NCBI RefSeq assembly: GCF_002979535.1
Contig: NZ_PCPB01000001.1
Location: 62,001-126,000 of the forward strand
DNA length: 64,000 nucleotides
Direction of reading: 5' to 3'
Source of the DNA: Brevundimonas sp. MYb52
Lineage (GTDB): Bacteria > Pseudomonadota > Alphaproteobacteria > Caulobacterales > Caulobacteraceae
The number at the start of each line of letters is the position of its first letter. Position 1 is the stretch's first letter. The position numbers were made by a program, and so were the translations under genes. This document shows positions 39,950-49,135 of this stretch, piece by piece. The notes under the pieces are model-generated. The model was not told the origin of the DNA, did not search any database, and saw nothing but the letters and a program-made list of their open reading frames with translations.

Positions 39950-41508
39950 CCGCGCCCCACACCCACGAAGCCGTCCTGATCGTCGATTTCGGCAGTCAGG
40001 TGACGCAACTGATCGCGCGCCGCCTGCGCGAAGCCGGCGTCTATTGCGAGATCCATCCGTTCAACAAGGCGGGCGAGGCGCTGAAGGCGGTGTCGCCCAG
40101 GGCCATCATCCTGTCGGGCGGCCCCAACTCGACCACCGACGCCGACAGCCCCAAGGCTGACCACGCCCTGTTCGAGGCCGGCGTGCCGGTGCTGGGCATC
40201 TGCTACGGCGAGCAGACCATCTGCGCCGAGCTGGGCGGCAAGGTCGAGAGCGGCCACCATCGCGAGTTCGGCCGCGCCGAGATCGTCATCACCCGCGAAA
40301 GCCCGCTGTTCGCCGGCATCGGCGCCGTCGATCACCGCGAGACGGTGTGGATGAGCCACGGCGACCGCGTCACCGCCATCCCCGAAGGCTTCCACGTCAT
40401 CGCCACCTCGGAAGGCGCGCCCTACGCCGCCATCGCCAACGAGGAGCGCAAGATCTACGGCGTGCAGTTCCACCCCGAGGTGATGCACACCCCGCGCGGC
40501 GCCGTGATCCTGAAGAACTTCACCCACGGCATCGCCGGCCTGACCGGCGACTGGACCATGGCCGCCTATCGCGACGAGCAGATCGCCAAGATCCGCGAAC
40601 AGGTCGGCTCGGCCAAGGTGGTCTGCGGCCTGTCGGGCGGCGTGGACTCGTCCGTTGCAGCCGTCCTGATCCATGAGGCGATCGGCGATCAACTGACCTG
40701 CGTCTTCGTGGACACTGGCCTGCTGCGCAAGGACGAGGCGACCCAGGTCACCACGCTCTTCCGTGAGCACTACAACATCCCGCTGGTGCATGTTGATGCG
40801 TCGAAGGAATTCCTCGGCGAGCTGGCCGGGATTTCGGACCCGGAAACCAAGCGCAAGACCATCGGCCGCGTCTTCATCGAGATCTTTGATCGCGAGGCCG
40901 CCAAGATCGAAGGCGCCGAGTTCCTGGCCCAGGGCACCCTCTATCCCGACGTGATCGAGAGCGTCTCGGCCACGGGCGGCCCCTCGGCGGTGATCAAGAG
41001 CCACCACAATGTCGGCGGCCTGCCGGACTTCATGAAGCTGAAGTTGGTCGAGCCGCTGCGTGAACTGTTCAAGGACGAGGTCCGCGCCCTGGGTCGCGAG
41101 CTAGGCCTGACCGACGCCTTCGTCGGACGCCACCCCTTCCCGGGGCCGGGCCTGGCCATCCGTATCCCCGGTGAGATCACCCCCGAAGCGGTCGCCACCC
41201 TGCAGGACGCGGACGCCATCTATCTGGAAGAAATCCGCAAGGCCGGTCTCTACGACGACATCTGGCAGGCCTTCGCCGTCCTGCTGCCGGTCAAGACTGT
41301 CGGCGTCATGGGCGACGCCCGGACCTATGAAAAGGTCCTGGCCCTGCGCGCCGTCAGCTCGACCGACGGCATGACCGCCGACTTCTTCCAGTTCCCCTGG
41401 GACATCCTGGGCAAGACGGCCACGCGCATCATCAACGAAGTCCGCGGCGTCAACCGCGTCGTCTATGACGTGACGTCGAAGCCCCCCGGCACCATCGAGT
41501 GGGAATGA
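39946..41508 (+). CDS. guaA: GMP synthase (glutamine-hydrolysing)
   Basis: 520-residue GuaA. Class I amidotransferase domain: [15 protein letters not shown], nucleophile Cys in [16 protein letters not shown], and [11 protein letters not shown] with His-x-Glu. ATP pyrophosphatase P-loop [12 protein letters not shown]. Dimerisation domain ends PPGTIEWE, the conserved C-terminus that guaA-targeting integrases use. The 3' end is immediately followed by an integrase gene, see the mobile element entry. Confidence 0.97.
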   Translation: MTAPHTHEAVLIVDFGSQVTQLIARRLREAGVYCEIHPFNKAGEALKAVSPRAIILSGGPNSTTDADSPKADHALFEAGVPVLGICYGEQTICAELGGKVESGHHREFGRAEIVITRESPLFAGIGAVDHRETVWMSHGDRVTAIPEGFHVIATSEGAPYAAIANEERKIYGVQFHPEVMHTPRGAVILKNFTHGIAGLTGDWTMAAYRDEQIAKIREQVGSAKVVCGLSGGVDSSVAAVLIHEAIGDQLTCVFVDTGLLRKDEATQVTTLFREHYNIPLVHVDASKEFLGELAGISDPETKRKTIGRVFIEIFDREAAKIEGAEFLAQGTLYPDVIESVSATGGPSAVIKSHHNVGGLPDFMKLKLVEPLRELFKDEVRALGRELGLTDAFVGRHPFPGPGLAIRIPGEITPEAVATLQDADAIYLEEIRKAGLYDDIWQAFAVLLPVKTVGVMGDARTYEKVLALRAVSSTDGMTADFFQFPWDILGKTATRIINEVRGVNRVVYDVTSKPPGTIEWE

Positions 41509-41582
41509 TTCAGGCCTTTCGGAGCCTTTCGAAATCACTTCCGAAAGCGTCGATAAGTCTCTGACATAAAAGTGAATTCTGA

Positions 41583-41619
41583 CGAGACCCTTCGAAGCCT
41601 TTCGGAGGGTCTCGCTTTT
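41583..41619 (+). terminator. Probable terminator after guaA
   Basis: A 9-bp stem (41583-41591 with 41606-41614) with a 14-nt loop is followed by CTTTTG. The loop contains a copy of the 11-bp direct repeat GCCTTTCGGAG (41514-41524 and 41597-41607). It may end guaA transcription and also overlap integrase-binding sequence. Confidence 0.65.
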
Positions 41620-41674
41620 GTGATGACGGCATTCCTGACGGTCTCGCGGCCGTTGCCTCCGCCGCCTCTGCTCC

Positions 41675-41715
41675 ATACCGTCACGTCAGTGGCGAGGCTG
41701 GTGACGGTATTTTTC
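41675..41715 (+). terminator. Hairpin with T-tract upstream of the integrase
   Basis: A perfect 10-bp stem (41675-41684 with 41701-41710) around a 16-nt loop is followed directly by TTTTT. It looks like an intrinsic terminator insulating the integrase from guaA readthrough. Confidence 0.75.
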
Positions 41716-41746
41716 TCAATCAAATTGTTGATTTTAAAGAGAAAAA
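41710..41746. repeat. AT-rich nested palindrome upstream of the integrase
   Basis: TTTTTCTC (41710-41717) pairs with GAGAAAAA (41739-41746), and inside it AATCAA pairs with TTGATT around ATTG. This A/T-rich dyad lies 50 bases before the integrase ATG in an otherwise GC-rich region. It is a candidate operator or recombination-protein site. Confidence 0.6.
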
Positions 41747-41798
41747 CTCCGTCAAATTCGCCCATTTCCGCCTGACGGTATTTGTGGAGCGAATTGGC

Positions 41799-43052
41799 AT
41801 GCTGACGGACGCTGCAATCAAGAATTTCCGATTAAAAACAAAGGCCTGTAAATATACCGACAGGGACGGCCTCTACGTCTATGTCTCGCCCGGCGGGGCG
41901 GTGACTTTCCGATACGACTACCGGTTCAACGGGCGGCGCGAGACGCTGACGCTCGGACGCTACGGCAAGGCCGGGCTTAGCCTCGCCCAGGCGCGCGAGA
42001 AGCTGATTGAGGCGAAGCGTTCCATCGCTGAGGGGGTGTCTCCCGCGCTCGAAAAGCAGCGCGCCAAGAGACGGCTAAGGGAAGCCCGGGATTTCGCTCA
42101 TGTGGCGCAGAAGTGGATGGACGACGCGCCCATGGCGGACAGCACGCGCAACATGCGGCGGTCCATCTTCAACCGGGAGGTTTTGCCGCAATGGCGCAAC
42201 CGGCTTCTGACTGAGATCACGCCGGACGATCTACGGGCCCATTGCAAATCCATCGTGGACCGGGGCGCGCCGGCCACGGCTATCCATGTCCGGGACATCG
42301 TCAAGCAGATCTACGCCTGGGCCATCCTCCATGGCGAGAAGATCGATAACCCGGCCGACGGCGTGGCGCCGGCGGCCATCGCACGCTTTCGGCCCCGCGA
42401 CCGGTCGCTGTCGCCGTCCGAGATCCGGATTATGCTCGGGCTGCTGGGGGAGGTCGCCACACTGCCGACCATCCGCCTAGGCCTGAAGTTCATCCTGCTG
42501 AGCATGGTCCGCAAGAGCGAGTTGCAGGACGGGACCTGGGACGAAATCGACTTCGATAATGCGGTCTGGTCCATCCCAAAGGAGCGGATGAAACGGTCGC
42601 GGCCGCACAACGTCTACCTGTCGACCCAGATGCTGGACATACTGATCGCGCTGAAGACCTGTTCCGGAAACTCCCGCTACATCCTGCCGTCGCGCTATGA
42701 CGCAGATGCTCCCATGTCCCGGGCGACCTTCAACCGGGTGACCATGGCCATTGCTGAACGCGCTCGCGCGCAGGAACTGCCGCTGGAACCCTTTACCGTC
42801 CACGACCTTCGTCGGACGGCCTCGACCCTGCTGCACGAGATGAGTTTCAACTCGGACTGGATCGAGAAGGGTCTCGCCCACGAGGAACGGTCATCGCGGG
42901 GGGTCTACAACAAGGCCGAGTTCGAGATGCAGCGCCGGCATATGGCCCAGGAGTGGTCGAATGCGGTGGATGCCTGGGAGCAGGGGCGGTCCTATACGCC
43001 TGACCTGGCTATCCCCGAGACGGCTGCTCCCCGCTTCGATCCGCGTCTCTGA
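41799..43052 (+). CDS. Tyrosine-type site-specific integrase (P4 family)
   Basis: 417-residue recombinase. The N-terminal DUF4102 arm-binding domain (LTDAAIKNFRLK, GRRETLTLGRYGKAGLSLAQAR) is followed by a core-binding domain and the catalytic domain. Catalytic residues: Arg in VRKSELQDGTWDEID, His-x-x-Arg in HDLRRTAST, His in KGLAHEE and the Tyr nucleophile in GVYNKAEFE. An in-frame GTG at 41784 exists, but GGAG lies 9 bases before the ATG at 41799. Its location after guaA indicates integration there. Its 3' end overlaps the convergent AlpA gene by 44 bases. Confidence 0.95.
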   Translation: MLTDAAIKNFRLKTKACKYTDRDGLYVYVSPGGAVTFRYDYRFNGRRETLTLGRYGKAGLSLAQAREKLIEAKRSIAEGVSPALEKQRAKRRLREARDFAHVAQKWMDDAPMADSTRNMRRSIFNREVLPQWRNRLLTEITPDDLRAHCKSIVDRGAPATAIHVRDIVKQIYAWAILHGEKIDNPADGVAPAAIARFRPRDRSLSPSEIRIMLGLLGEVATLPTIRLGLKFILLSMVRKSELQDGTWDEIDFDNAVWSIPKERMKRSRPHNVYLSTQMLDILIALKTCSGNSRYILPSRYDADAPMSRATFNRVTMAIAERARAQELPLEPFTVHDLRRTASTLLHEMSFNSDWIEKGLAHEERSSRGVYNKAEFEMQRRHMAQEWSNAVDAWEQGRSYTPDLAIPETAAPRFDPRL

Positions 43053-43302
43053 CGGGGCGGGAAATGCGCTTGCGAACGTCTGGAGCCGGGGCGCGGTGGA
43101 TTGGCTTGGTGCGGCGAAGCAGGAGCCAGGCCTCGACCTCGGCAAGATCCCAGACGACGCAGCGAGGGGTAAGGAGGAAGCGGCGAGGAAATTGGCCCCG
43201 CTTTTCCATTTCCCAGATGGTGCTATCGGCGAGGGGCACCATCTGGTGGAGTTGAGGCTTCTTGATCGTGCGCTTGAGCGGCGACGGGTCGGTGCTGGCC
43301 AT
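43009..43302 (-). CDS. AlpA family DNA-binding regulator
   Basis: 97-residue regulator, probably an excisionase/activator as in P4-type islands. The MerR-like winged HTH spans about residues 15-65: KPQLHQMVPLADSTIWEMEK, then FPRRFLLTPRCVVWDLAEVEAWL. The basic C-terminal tail is unordered. GAGGAAAT precedes the ATG. It reads antisense into the last 44 bases of the integrase, so the two transcripts can interfere. Confidence 0.88.
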   Translation of the reverse strand: MASTDPSPLKRTIKKPQLHQMVPLADSTIWEMEKRGQFPRRFLLTPRCVVWDLAEVEAWLLLRRTKPIHRAPAPDVRKRISRPVRDADRSGEQPSRG

Positions 43303-43453
43303 GTCTCATTTCCTCGATTTGCGTCTGAAGAATCGAACCCGATAGGCGGCGAAGGCGAAACCCGTAGGCCTGCGGCCGCGATCTCACCGGTGGCGCCCTT
43401 TGCTTGAGTGTGGCGGGCCTTGTCTGAGGGCTCGGGTGCGCTACGACAGGCCC

Positions 43454-44353
43454 ATGCAACGCTTCTTCGCCGCTCTCGCCGCCACTGCTCTTCTGTCCGG
43501 CTGCGCCGGGGGCTTGCCCCTCCCGTCGGACGGCGCTCCGCTCAAGGTCGCCAGCTGGAACCTCGAACATTTGGCTGAGCTGAACGGGCAGGGGTGCAGG
43601 CCCCGCGAGGAGGCCGATTACGCTGTCCTGCGCCGCCATGCGGACGCCCTGGGGGCCGATGTGATCGCACTCCAGGAGGTCGAGAACCGGGCGGCGGCGG
43701 AACGCGTTTTTGAACCGGCGAAGTACGATGTCGTCATGTCGACCCGCCCGGCGAGCCAGCGCGGCCCGGAATGCCGGGGGCTCCCCGGACGCCGTATCCA
43801 GAACCAGGCTGTCGGATTTGCGATCCGCAAGGGCGTCGCCTGGTCGCGCAACGCCGACCTCGAGGCTCTGGCGCTCGGCAATCCCAACCTGCGTTGGGGC
43901 GTCGACATCACTGTCGTCCAGGGGCGGCCCCTGCGGCTGCTGGCCGTCCACTTGAAGTCCGGATGCAATTCGGGGCGCGCCGCGACAGATCCCGATTGCC
44001 CCGTTCTGTTCGAACAACTCCCGGTGCTCGAGACCTGGGTCGATGATCGCGCTCGGGCCGGCGAGGCCTTCGTTGTCCTGGGCGACTGGAACCGACGCAT
44101 GGCGAGCCGGGGCGACGCCTTCTTCGACGGGCTGAATGACGGCGAGCCGGCGGCTGCAGCGTTGACCCTTGCCGGCGGCGACCGTTCGGCAGGCTGCAAG
44201 GCGCTCTACCGGGAGTTCATCGACTTCATCGTCGTCGGCGTGGACGCCGCCGCGCGGGTCGAGCCAGGCTCGTTCCAGGAATACGTCTATGACGCGCCTG
44301 AGGCTGAGCATCCTTCGGATCACTGCCCGATATCGGTGCGCCTTCAGGGGTGA
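43454..44353 (+). CDS. Endonuclease/exonuclease/phosphatase family lipoprotein
   Basis: 299-residue protein of the EEP (DNase I-like) fold. The N-terminus is a lipoprotein signal (ALAATALLSGCAGG), so it should be exported. Active-site motifs: ASWNLEHL, ALQEVEN with catalytic Glu, LAVHLKSGC, VVLGDWNRR with Asp-x-Asn, and SDHCPISV with Asp-His. Relatives cleave DNA or phosphodiesters outside the cell. The start at 43454 begins the signal peptide. Role on the island unknown. Confidence 0.88.
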   Translation: MQRFFAALAATALLSGCAGGLPLPSDGAPLKVASWNLEHLAELNGQGCRPREEADYAVLRRHADALGADVIALQEVENRAAAERVFEPAKYDVVMSTRPASQRGPECRGLPGRRIQNQAVGFAIRKGVAWSRNADLEALALGNPNLRWGVDITVVQGRPLRLLAVHLKSGCNSGRAATDPDCPVLFEQLPVLETWVDDRARAGEAFVVLGDWNRRMASRGDAFFDGLNDGEPAAAALTLAGGDRSAGCKALYREFIDFIVVGVDAAARVEPGSFQEYVYDAPEAEHPSDHCPISVRLQG

Positions 44354-44396
44354 GGGCGTTCAGCGCGGGGCCAGGTCGTCGGCGGGCGCGAGCGCT

Positions 44397-45296
44397 TCAC
44401 GCCGCGGTTTCGGCGAGACGCTCTCCGAGCGTCGGCGCTGAAACCGTTGCAAACCGCGCCTTGATGAAGGCTTCTTGGCTCCTGTCCGACGCCCAGACGT
44501 AGGTCCGTGCCAAGGAGACAGACGTCAGGTTCCGGGCCCGTACGATGTCCCTTGGAGGATGGGTGCGGAGGTTTTCGATGCGCACGGCGTCATGGGCGGC
44601 AATGAACAGCTTTTTGGGGCTGATCGGGACGGTGATGATGGCCCTCGTATCGCCCAAGCCCAGACTCTGCTCGATCCCGCGGTCAGAGAAAACAAGCTCC
44701 AAGTTTGAGGGCGACAGGTCCAGAACCGACCAGCGCATATTGTTGATCAGGGCGCCCGTCTTCGGATTGTCTATCAGCACCGTGGCCAGTTTCATGCCGA
44801 CGCGCTCGACCATATCGGGGTCGTCGCCGGTGATGAACTCTTCAAAGGTCGCCGGTTCGCCCAGGCGCTTGATGGACTCATAGGTTTCCCGGACCTTGGG
44901 AATCTCCGTGCCCCAGTCGTTTCTGGCCCGGGCCTTCACACCGGCGATGTCGGCGGGGGTGCGCAGCTGCAAAGAGAGCATGTAGCGGGTCCAGGCGCTG
45001 CGCTGAGCCGAAGTGGACGGCAGATCACCCGCCTTCATCCGCGCCAGTTCCACCGCAGCCAGAGAATCGACCTCCTGCATGAACAGGGTCTCGGCCTGCT
45101 GCGTCAGATGCGCCGGCAGACCGGGCATGGCGTAGAGATCGGTCTTGAAGCCGGTCGCCGTCGGCGGCAGTCGACGGACCTTGATCTGCGGCCCCCACGG
45201 TCGATGAAACTGCTCCAGCTCACCATCCGCACCGGTCCATTCATCCAGATGGAAGACCGGGGTGAAGTGGTGCTTGCGGGGAGGGTTCGAGGTCAT
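44397..45296 (-). CDS. DUF4238 domain protein
   Basis: 299-residue protein opening with KHHFTPVFHLDEWTG, the DUF4238 signature (two adjacent His, then Phe-x-Pro). It ends in a Ser/Thr/Ala-rich C-terminus. FSDRGIEQSLG and ITVPISPKKLFIAA are also family-like. The function of DUF4238 is unknown; members often lie in accessory regions. It is 57 bases downstream of the NgoMIV-type nuclease gene on the same strand and may belong to that operon. Confidence 0.85.
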   Translation of the reverse strand: MTSNPPRKHHFTPVFHLDEWTGADGELEQFHRPWGPQIKVRRLPPTATGFKTDLYAMPGLPAHLTQQAETLFMQEVDSLAAVELARMKAGDLPSTSAQRSAWTRYMLSLQLRTPADIAGVKARARNDWGTEIPKVRETYESIKRLGEPATFEEFITGDDPDMVERVGMKLATVLIDNPKTGALINNMRWSVLDLSPSNLELVFSDRGIEQSLGLGDTRAIITVPISPKKLFIAAHDAVRIENLRTHPPRDIVRARNLTSVSLARTYVWASDRSQEAFIKARFATVSAPTLGERLAETAA

Positions 45297-45353
45297 GATG
45301 CGCCGGCGATTTCAAACCGACACGTAGGAGCTGGGCCAACAGGCGTATAGCCC

Positions 45354-46241
45354 CTACAGCAACAGATCCAGCGGCAGGTCGGCTATGTCCTTCAGTCGGC
45401 CGTTCTTCACCATCAACTCGAGATCCCGCTTCTGTTTGGCGCGGGCCTTATGACCGGGTTGACCCTCGCCGCTCTTTTCGTGCTCCGCCATGGCGGCGCG
45501 CAGCTCCGTAAGCGCAACATGGTAGGTGCAGTCTAGGTCGCCGGTGCCGATGGCGACCGAGCCGATCCGCGAGGGGAGGGGCTCTGAGGTGACGACGACG
45601 ATATGCGGCGCGCGGCCGGTGCGCATCCGCAGGAGATTCAGGGCTTCCAAACGTGAGTTTTGGGATCGGTCGGAACGGATCGTCTGCTTGCAGGAAATGC
45701 TGGCGTGCAGGATCAGGCCTTTGGCGGCTCGTATCGTCGATAAATCGCCGTAGGCGTCATCAACCACGAGCCCTTTGGCGTTCAGTTCCTCACGGGACAG
45801 CGCCCGACGTTCGACGAGGATGTCGGGGGTGACCACGTAATCCCCTCCGAAGGCGTGACGAAGCGCGTCGAGCTCAGGCAGGGTGAGGTTTTCCGGAGCG
45901 ATCGGCCGGTACTGATGATAGTCGGTGATATCCTTCCTGCGTCGGGTGCTGAAACTGCGCCCGCCGAAGATGTCCAGCAGCTCCAGCGTCCGTAGGACGA
46001 AGTCCTCGACGACGACCTCGAACTTGCTCCCGCCGGTTTGGGGCGCAATCTTCTCCAGCCAAACCTCGGCTTTCAAAGCGTTGAGATACCCGTTGCCGAG
46101 CGCAATCGAGGTCGTGTTGCTTCCGTCCGCGACATTGGCGTTTCCGTTGTCGCGGAAGTGCAGAACATTCGATTTCAGCAGCTCCGCATGGAAGCGCCGC
46201 CGCTCTTCCGTCAGCTGGGCGATGAGAGGCGGTTCGCTCAA
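45354..46241 (-). CDS. NgoMIV-family type II restriction endonuclease
   Basis: 295-residue nuclease. D140 in YVVTPDILV, the SISCKQ segment with K185 and a following Glu (E199) give the permuted PD...(S/K)CK...E site of the NgoMIV/Cfr10I group. R189-S190-D191-R192 right after it corresponds to the base-contacting RSDR of NgoMIV. From memory of NgoMIV (D140, K187, R191/D193/R194, E201), the spacing is conserved with a 2-residue shift. Predicted target is GCCGGC. TTG start, overlapping the Z1 gene stop as TTGA, so it is the last gene of a coupled four-gene operon. Confidence 0.9.
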   Translation of the reverse strand: MSEPPLIAQLTEERRRFHAELLKSNVLHFRDNGNANVADGSNTTSIALGNGYLNALKAEVWLEKIAPQTGGSKFEVVVEDFVLRTLELLDIFGGRSFSTRRRKDITDYHQYRPIAPENLTLPELDALRHAFGGDYVVTPDILVERRALSREELNAKGLVVDDAYGDLSTIRAAKGLILHASISCKQTIRSDRSQNSRLEALNLLRMRTGRAPHIVVVTSEPLPSRIGSVAIGTGDLDCTYHVALTELRAAMAEHEKSGEGQPGHKARAKQKRDLELMVKNGRLKDIADLPLDLLL

Positions 46242-49135
46242 AGGGCCGCCTCATCGCCCTGCGCCGCGCCGTCGGCGTCGAGGTCGACCACGGTCTCGTA
46301 GGGGCCCGGGATGTGGACCGTAAAGCCGACCGCGTTTCGGATGTTGTTCTTGGGGAAGAGCAAGGTGAAACCAACGGTCACCGCCTCCCGATTCGCCGAT
46401 CCCTTTGTTTCTGTGATCGGATAGAGCAGCATCACGCCGGTCCTGGGACCAACCAGCGGGGTAAGCGTCGCGGACGGTTCAGACAGCGGTTTAATACCGG
46501 CCAAATGCTCGGCGAACGCCCGATGGCGCTTGTCGTTATAGGTGTTGAAGCGTGTGCCGCCTGCCGGTTTGCGGGATCGATACACGACATTCAGCTCGGC
46601 TCCCCCCAGTGAAAGGTTGCCTTGAGCGTTGGCGATCTCGGGGCTGGCCACGAGCCATCGGTCGATCCCAGGCAAGCCCGCCGATCCCTCCAAAAACTCC
46701 ATCTGCAGCTGCATCGGGTTGCCGGGGCGAGGGGCGTTCGGCTTGTCGTCGTGCCAGCGATACTCTCTCAGGAAGGCGGTCATGCGCTCGGGCGAGGTCT
46801 CGAACACAGTCGCGTTCAAAGACAGCCCGCCGTCCATGTTGCGACCTGTAGCCTGTAGAGCCAGGGGCTTGGAGCCTTCAATGAGCGTTTCGAGCGCGGT
46901 GAGATTGACCTTCTTAAGTTTTGCGTCCGTGGGCGCGAAGGTCGATTCCGACAGGTCGCCGCCGTAGTTGCGGAAGGTGATGCGGGCGTTGCGCATCTTA
47001 TTGGCCGCAGTCGGCCGCAGCATGTGCGCCGGCACGAGCGGCGGGACCGCTGCAGGGATGATGTCCGGATCCTCTGCATAACGCACCAGTTCGCGCCGGA
47101 ACATCTCTTCGTCCCGGCAGATCGCGCCGAAGGCTTCGTAGAGATTGATCCGTTTCGTGGACTTCGGCCCGCCGTCGATCTCGTCGGTTCCGATGTAGAG
47201 GCGGACCAGATCCTGATAGCCTCGGCGGAACCCGAACCAGCGCCCCATCTGCATCAGGGTGTCGCCGGAACCGGCGCGACGTCGATAGTAGCTGATCGAC
47301 AGGCCTTCCAACGTATAGCCGCGCGACAGCTTCGCACCGCCGACGAGGATCTTCCAAACCCGCGTCCGGTCGAAGTCGGGGGTGTCCTTCTTGTGCTCGT
47401 TATTGACGATCTTCACCGCCTGCAGCGGTTCTCCGATCTTCTGCAGACAATCGCCGATGAAGGGCAGCAGGTCCTCGAAGTTTTCCGGGAACGGCAGATC
47501 GTCGCCGCGTTGATCGTAGACGCGCCTGAAGTCGCTCTCAAAGAGCTTTTCGAGCCGTTCCAGTCCCTTGCCGCCCTCATATCCGGCCTTGGCGTAGATC
47601 GACTGAATGAGCTTCGAGAGCGCCTTATGATCGGCCTGTAGCGTGGAGACGTGCGCCAGCATCGTGTGGTGCTTGAACTTCAACGTCGGATCGAGATCCG
47701 CGCGGTACAGCTTCAAGGCTCCGGACAGAACGAAGCTGTCGATCGCATTCGGGAGATTCTTCTTATCGTCGTCCTCGCCCGTGACCGAGCGCACGAAGTC
47801 GCGCTCATTGGGCCCGATGGAGTCGTCGGCCGGAATATCGAGGTCGTAAAAGTCCGCCACGCCCATGTATCCGGTCGGCCGCGGCAGGGAGATCAGGAAA
47901 TCCTTGGGGAAGATGTCGTCGGCGGCGGGATCGACGAGGGCGTTCGCGGACGGCGTGGCGGTGAAGCCGACGTACTGTGACCGCGGCAACTGGTTCAGCA
48001 GTCCGACGATGGCTTTGTTGGTGGTCGTGCGGTCGATGATCTCCCCCGACGCCGACGGCGCCGCAGTGTTGATGGACGCCTGATCGCTTTCGTCGTCGAT
48101 GATCAACACGGGGACCTGATCGAGGGGCGCGCCGATCTTGCCGCGTCCCAGCGCTCGCAGGTCCGTCGCCAGCTTCTGAAGAACCTTCGGATTCTTTTTG
48201 ACGACGGCTATGCGCGCGACGGACGGGTGCAGGTTTTCCGGGGCCCAGAACGGCTTGGTCGTGTCCTTGCGGTCGAACTTCCATCCTTCCTTGCCGTAGG
48301 CGAGGCTCTTGTAGTCCTCATCGGGCCCGGTCAGCCGACGGATGTCGAAGGCGCCGCGATCGCTGGGCAACCCGTCATGAGAGACAAATTCGTAGTAGTC
48401 CGGATCGGTTCGGTACTCGTCCTCCAGGAGCTCTCGCCCGATCAACTCCTTGTCCAGTCGACGCTGGGTCTGCGACCGCAGAACATCCAGAGTGCCCGCC
48501 ATTACGATGATCAGGCGGTAACCGGCGTCGACGGACTTGGCGATCAGGCCGGTGAAGTTGGCGGTTTTGCCGCTCTGAACGTAGCCCACCACGAGGCCTT
48601 TGGATTGGTAGGCAGCCTCCGCCCTGGGATCGGCCAGCTTTTCCACGATCCGGTTGGTGTTCTGGTCCAGCTGAAGGACGGCGTCTTCGCTCCATCCGTT
48701 GGCGGCCAGTTGGCGTGCGTAGGCTTCCCAATAGAAGGATCGGGCCGCGCGAACCTCCGGCGTGTACCAAGGCGCATTCTTGAGCGCGATGACCGTCGCT
48801 TCCTCAAGAGGATGGAACGGCAGCTTGTCGACGCACAGGGCGATCCAGGCGTCATCCAGACCGAGTGTCTCGTAGATGACCGTGCGGCGGGCCTCAGAGT
48901 TTCGGGCCGCCCCCTTGGTCCAGTCTCCGTCCGCGTTGTCCCACAAGGCCAGGCGCCGACGAAGCGCGCTGAGCGCATCGTCGGTAGGGGCGCAGGACAG
49001 CAGATGGTTCAGTAGCGCGGCGGGCTCGAAACCCTCGATCTCCTGCTGCTCGGCTGCGAACTCGAGCTGACGCATCAACTTCAGCGGGCGGCCCGGCATG
49101 CCGGCCAGAGCGGCGTGAAGAATTTCGAACATCAT
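46238..49135 (-). CDS. Z1 domain helicase-like ATPase of a restriction system
   Basis: 965-residue P-loop protein. Walker A is GYVQSGKT (184-191), Walker B-like PVLIIDDESDQAS, then VGFTATPSANALVDP and a Z1 domain (SRGYTLEGLSISYYRRR, then MQMGRWFGFRRGY) resembling helicase motifs V and VI. Z1 proteins occur with MORC-type ATPases and PD-(D/E)XK nucleases in predicted restriction systems. ATG 49133-49135 overlaps the upstream stop as ATGA. It should couple ATP hydrolysis to DNA translocation or remodelling; this is inference. Confidence 0.92.
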   Translation of the reverse strand: MMFEILHAALAGMPGRPLKLMRQLEFAAEQQEIEGFEPAALLNHLLSCAPTDDALSALRRRLALWDNADGDWTKGAARNSEARRTVIYETLGLDDAWIALCVDKLPFHPLEEATVIALKNAPWYTPEVRAARSFYWEAYARQLAANGWSEDAVLQLDQNTNRIVEKLADPRAEAAYQSKGLVVGYVQSGKTANFTGLIAKSVDAGYRLIIVMAGTLDVLRSQTQRRLDKELIGRELLEDEYRTDPDYYEFVSHDGLPSDRGAFDIRRLTGPDEDYKSLAYGKEGWKFDRKDTTKPFWAPENLHPSVARIAVVKKNPKVLQKLATDLRALGRGKIGAPLDQVPVLIIDDESDQASINTAAPSASGEIIDRTTTNKAIVGLLNQLPRSQYVGFTATPSANALVDPAADDIFPKDFLISLPRPTGYMGVADFYDLDIPADDSIGPNERDFVRSVTGEDDDKKNLPNAIDSFVLSGALKLYRADLDPTLKFKHHTMLAHVSTLQADHKALSKLIQSIYAKAGYEGGKGLERLEKLFESDFRRVYDQRGDDLPFPENFEDLLPFIGDCLQKIGEPLQAVKIVNNEHKKDTPDFDRTRVWKILVGGAKLSRGYTLEGLSISYYRRRAGSGDTLMQMGRWFGFRRGYQDLVRLYIGTDEIDGGPKSTKRINLYEAFGAICRDEEMFRRELVRYAEDPDIIPAAVPPLVPAHMLRPTAANKMRNARITFRNYGGDLSESTFAPTDAKLKKVNLTALETLIEGSKPLALQATGRNMDGGLSLNATVFETSPERMTAFLREYRWHDDKPNAPRPGNPMQLQMEFLEGSAGLPGIDRWLVASPEIANAQGNLSLGGAELNVVYRSRKPAGGTRFNTYNDKRHRAFAEHLAGIKPLSEPSATLTPLVGPRTGVMLLYPITETKGSANREAVTVGFTLLFPKNNIRNAVGFTVHIPGPYETVVDLDADGAAQGDEAAL

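Noticed and set aside
43320..43400. A GGTTCGATTC-like segment (minus strand) resembling a tRNA T-loop
   Set aside because: The flanking bases do not form a T-stem, and no anticodon or acceptor arm can be drawn.
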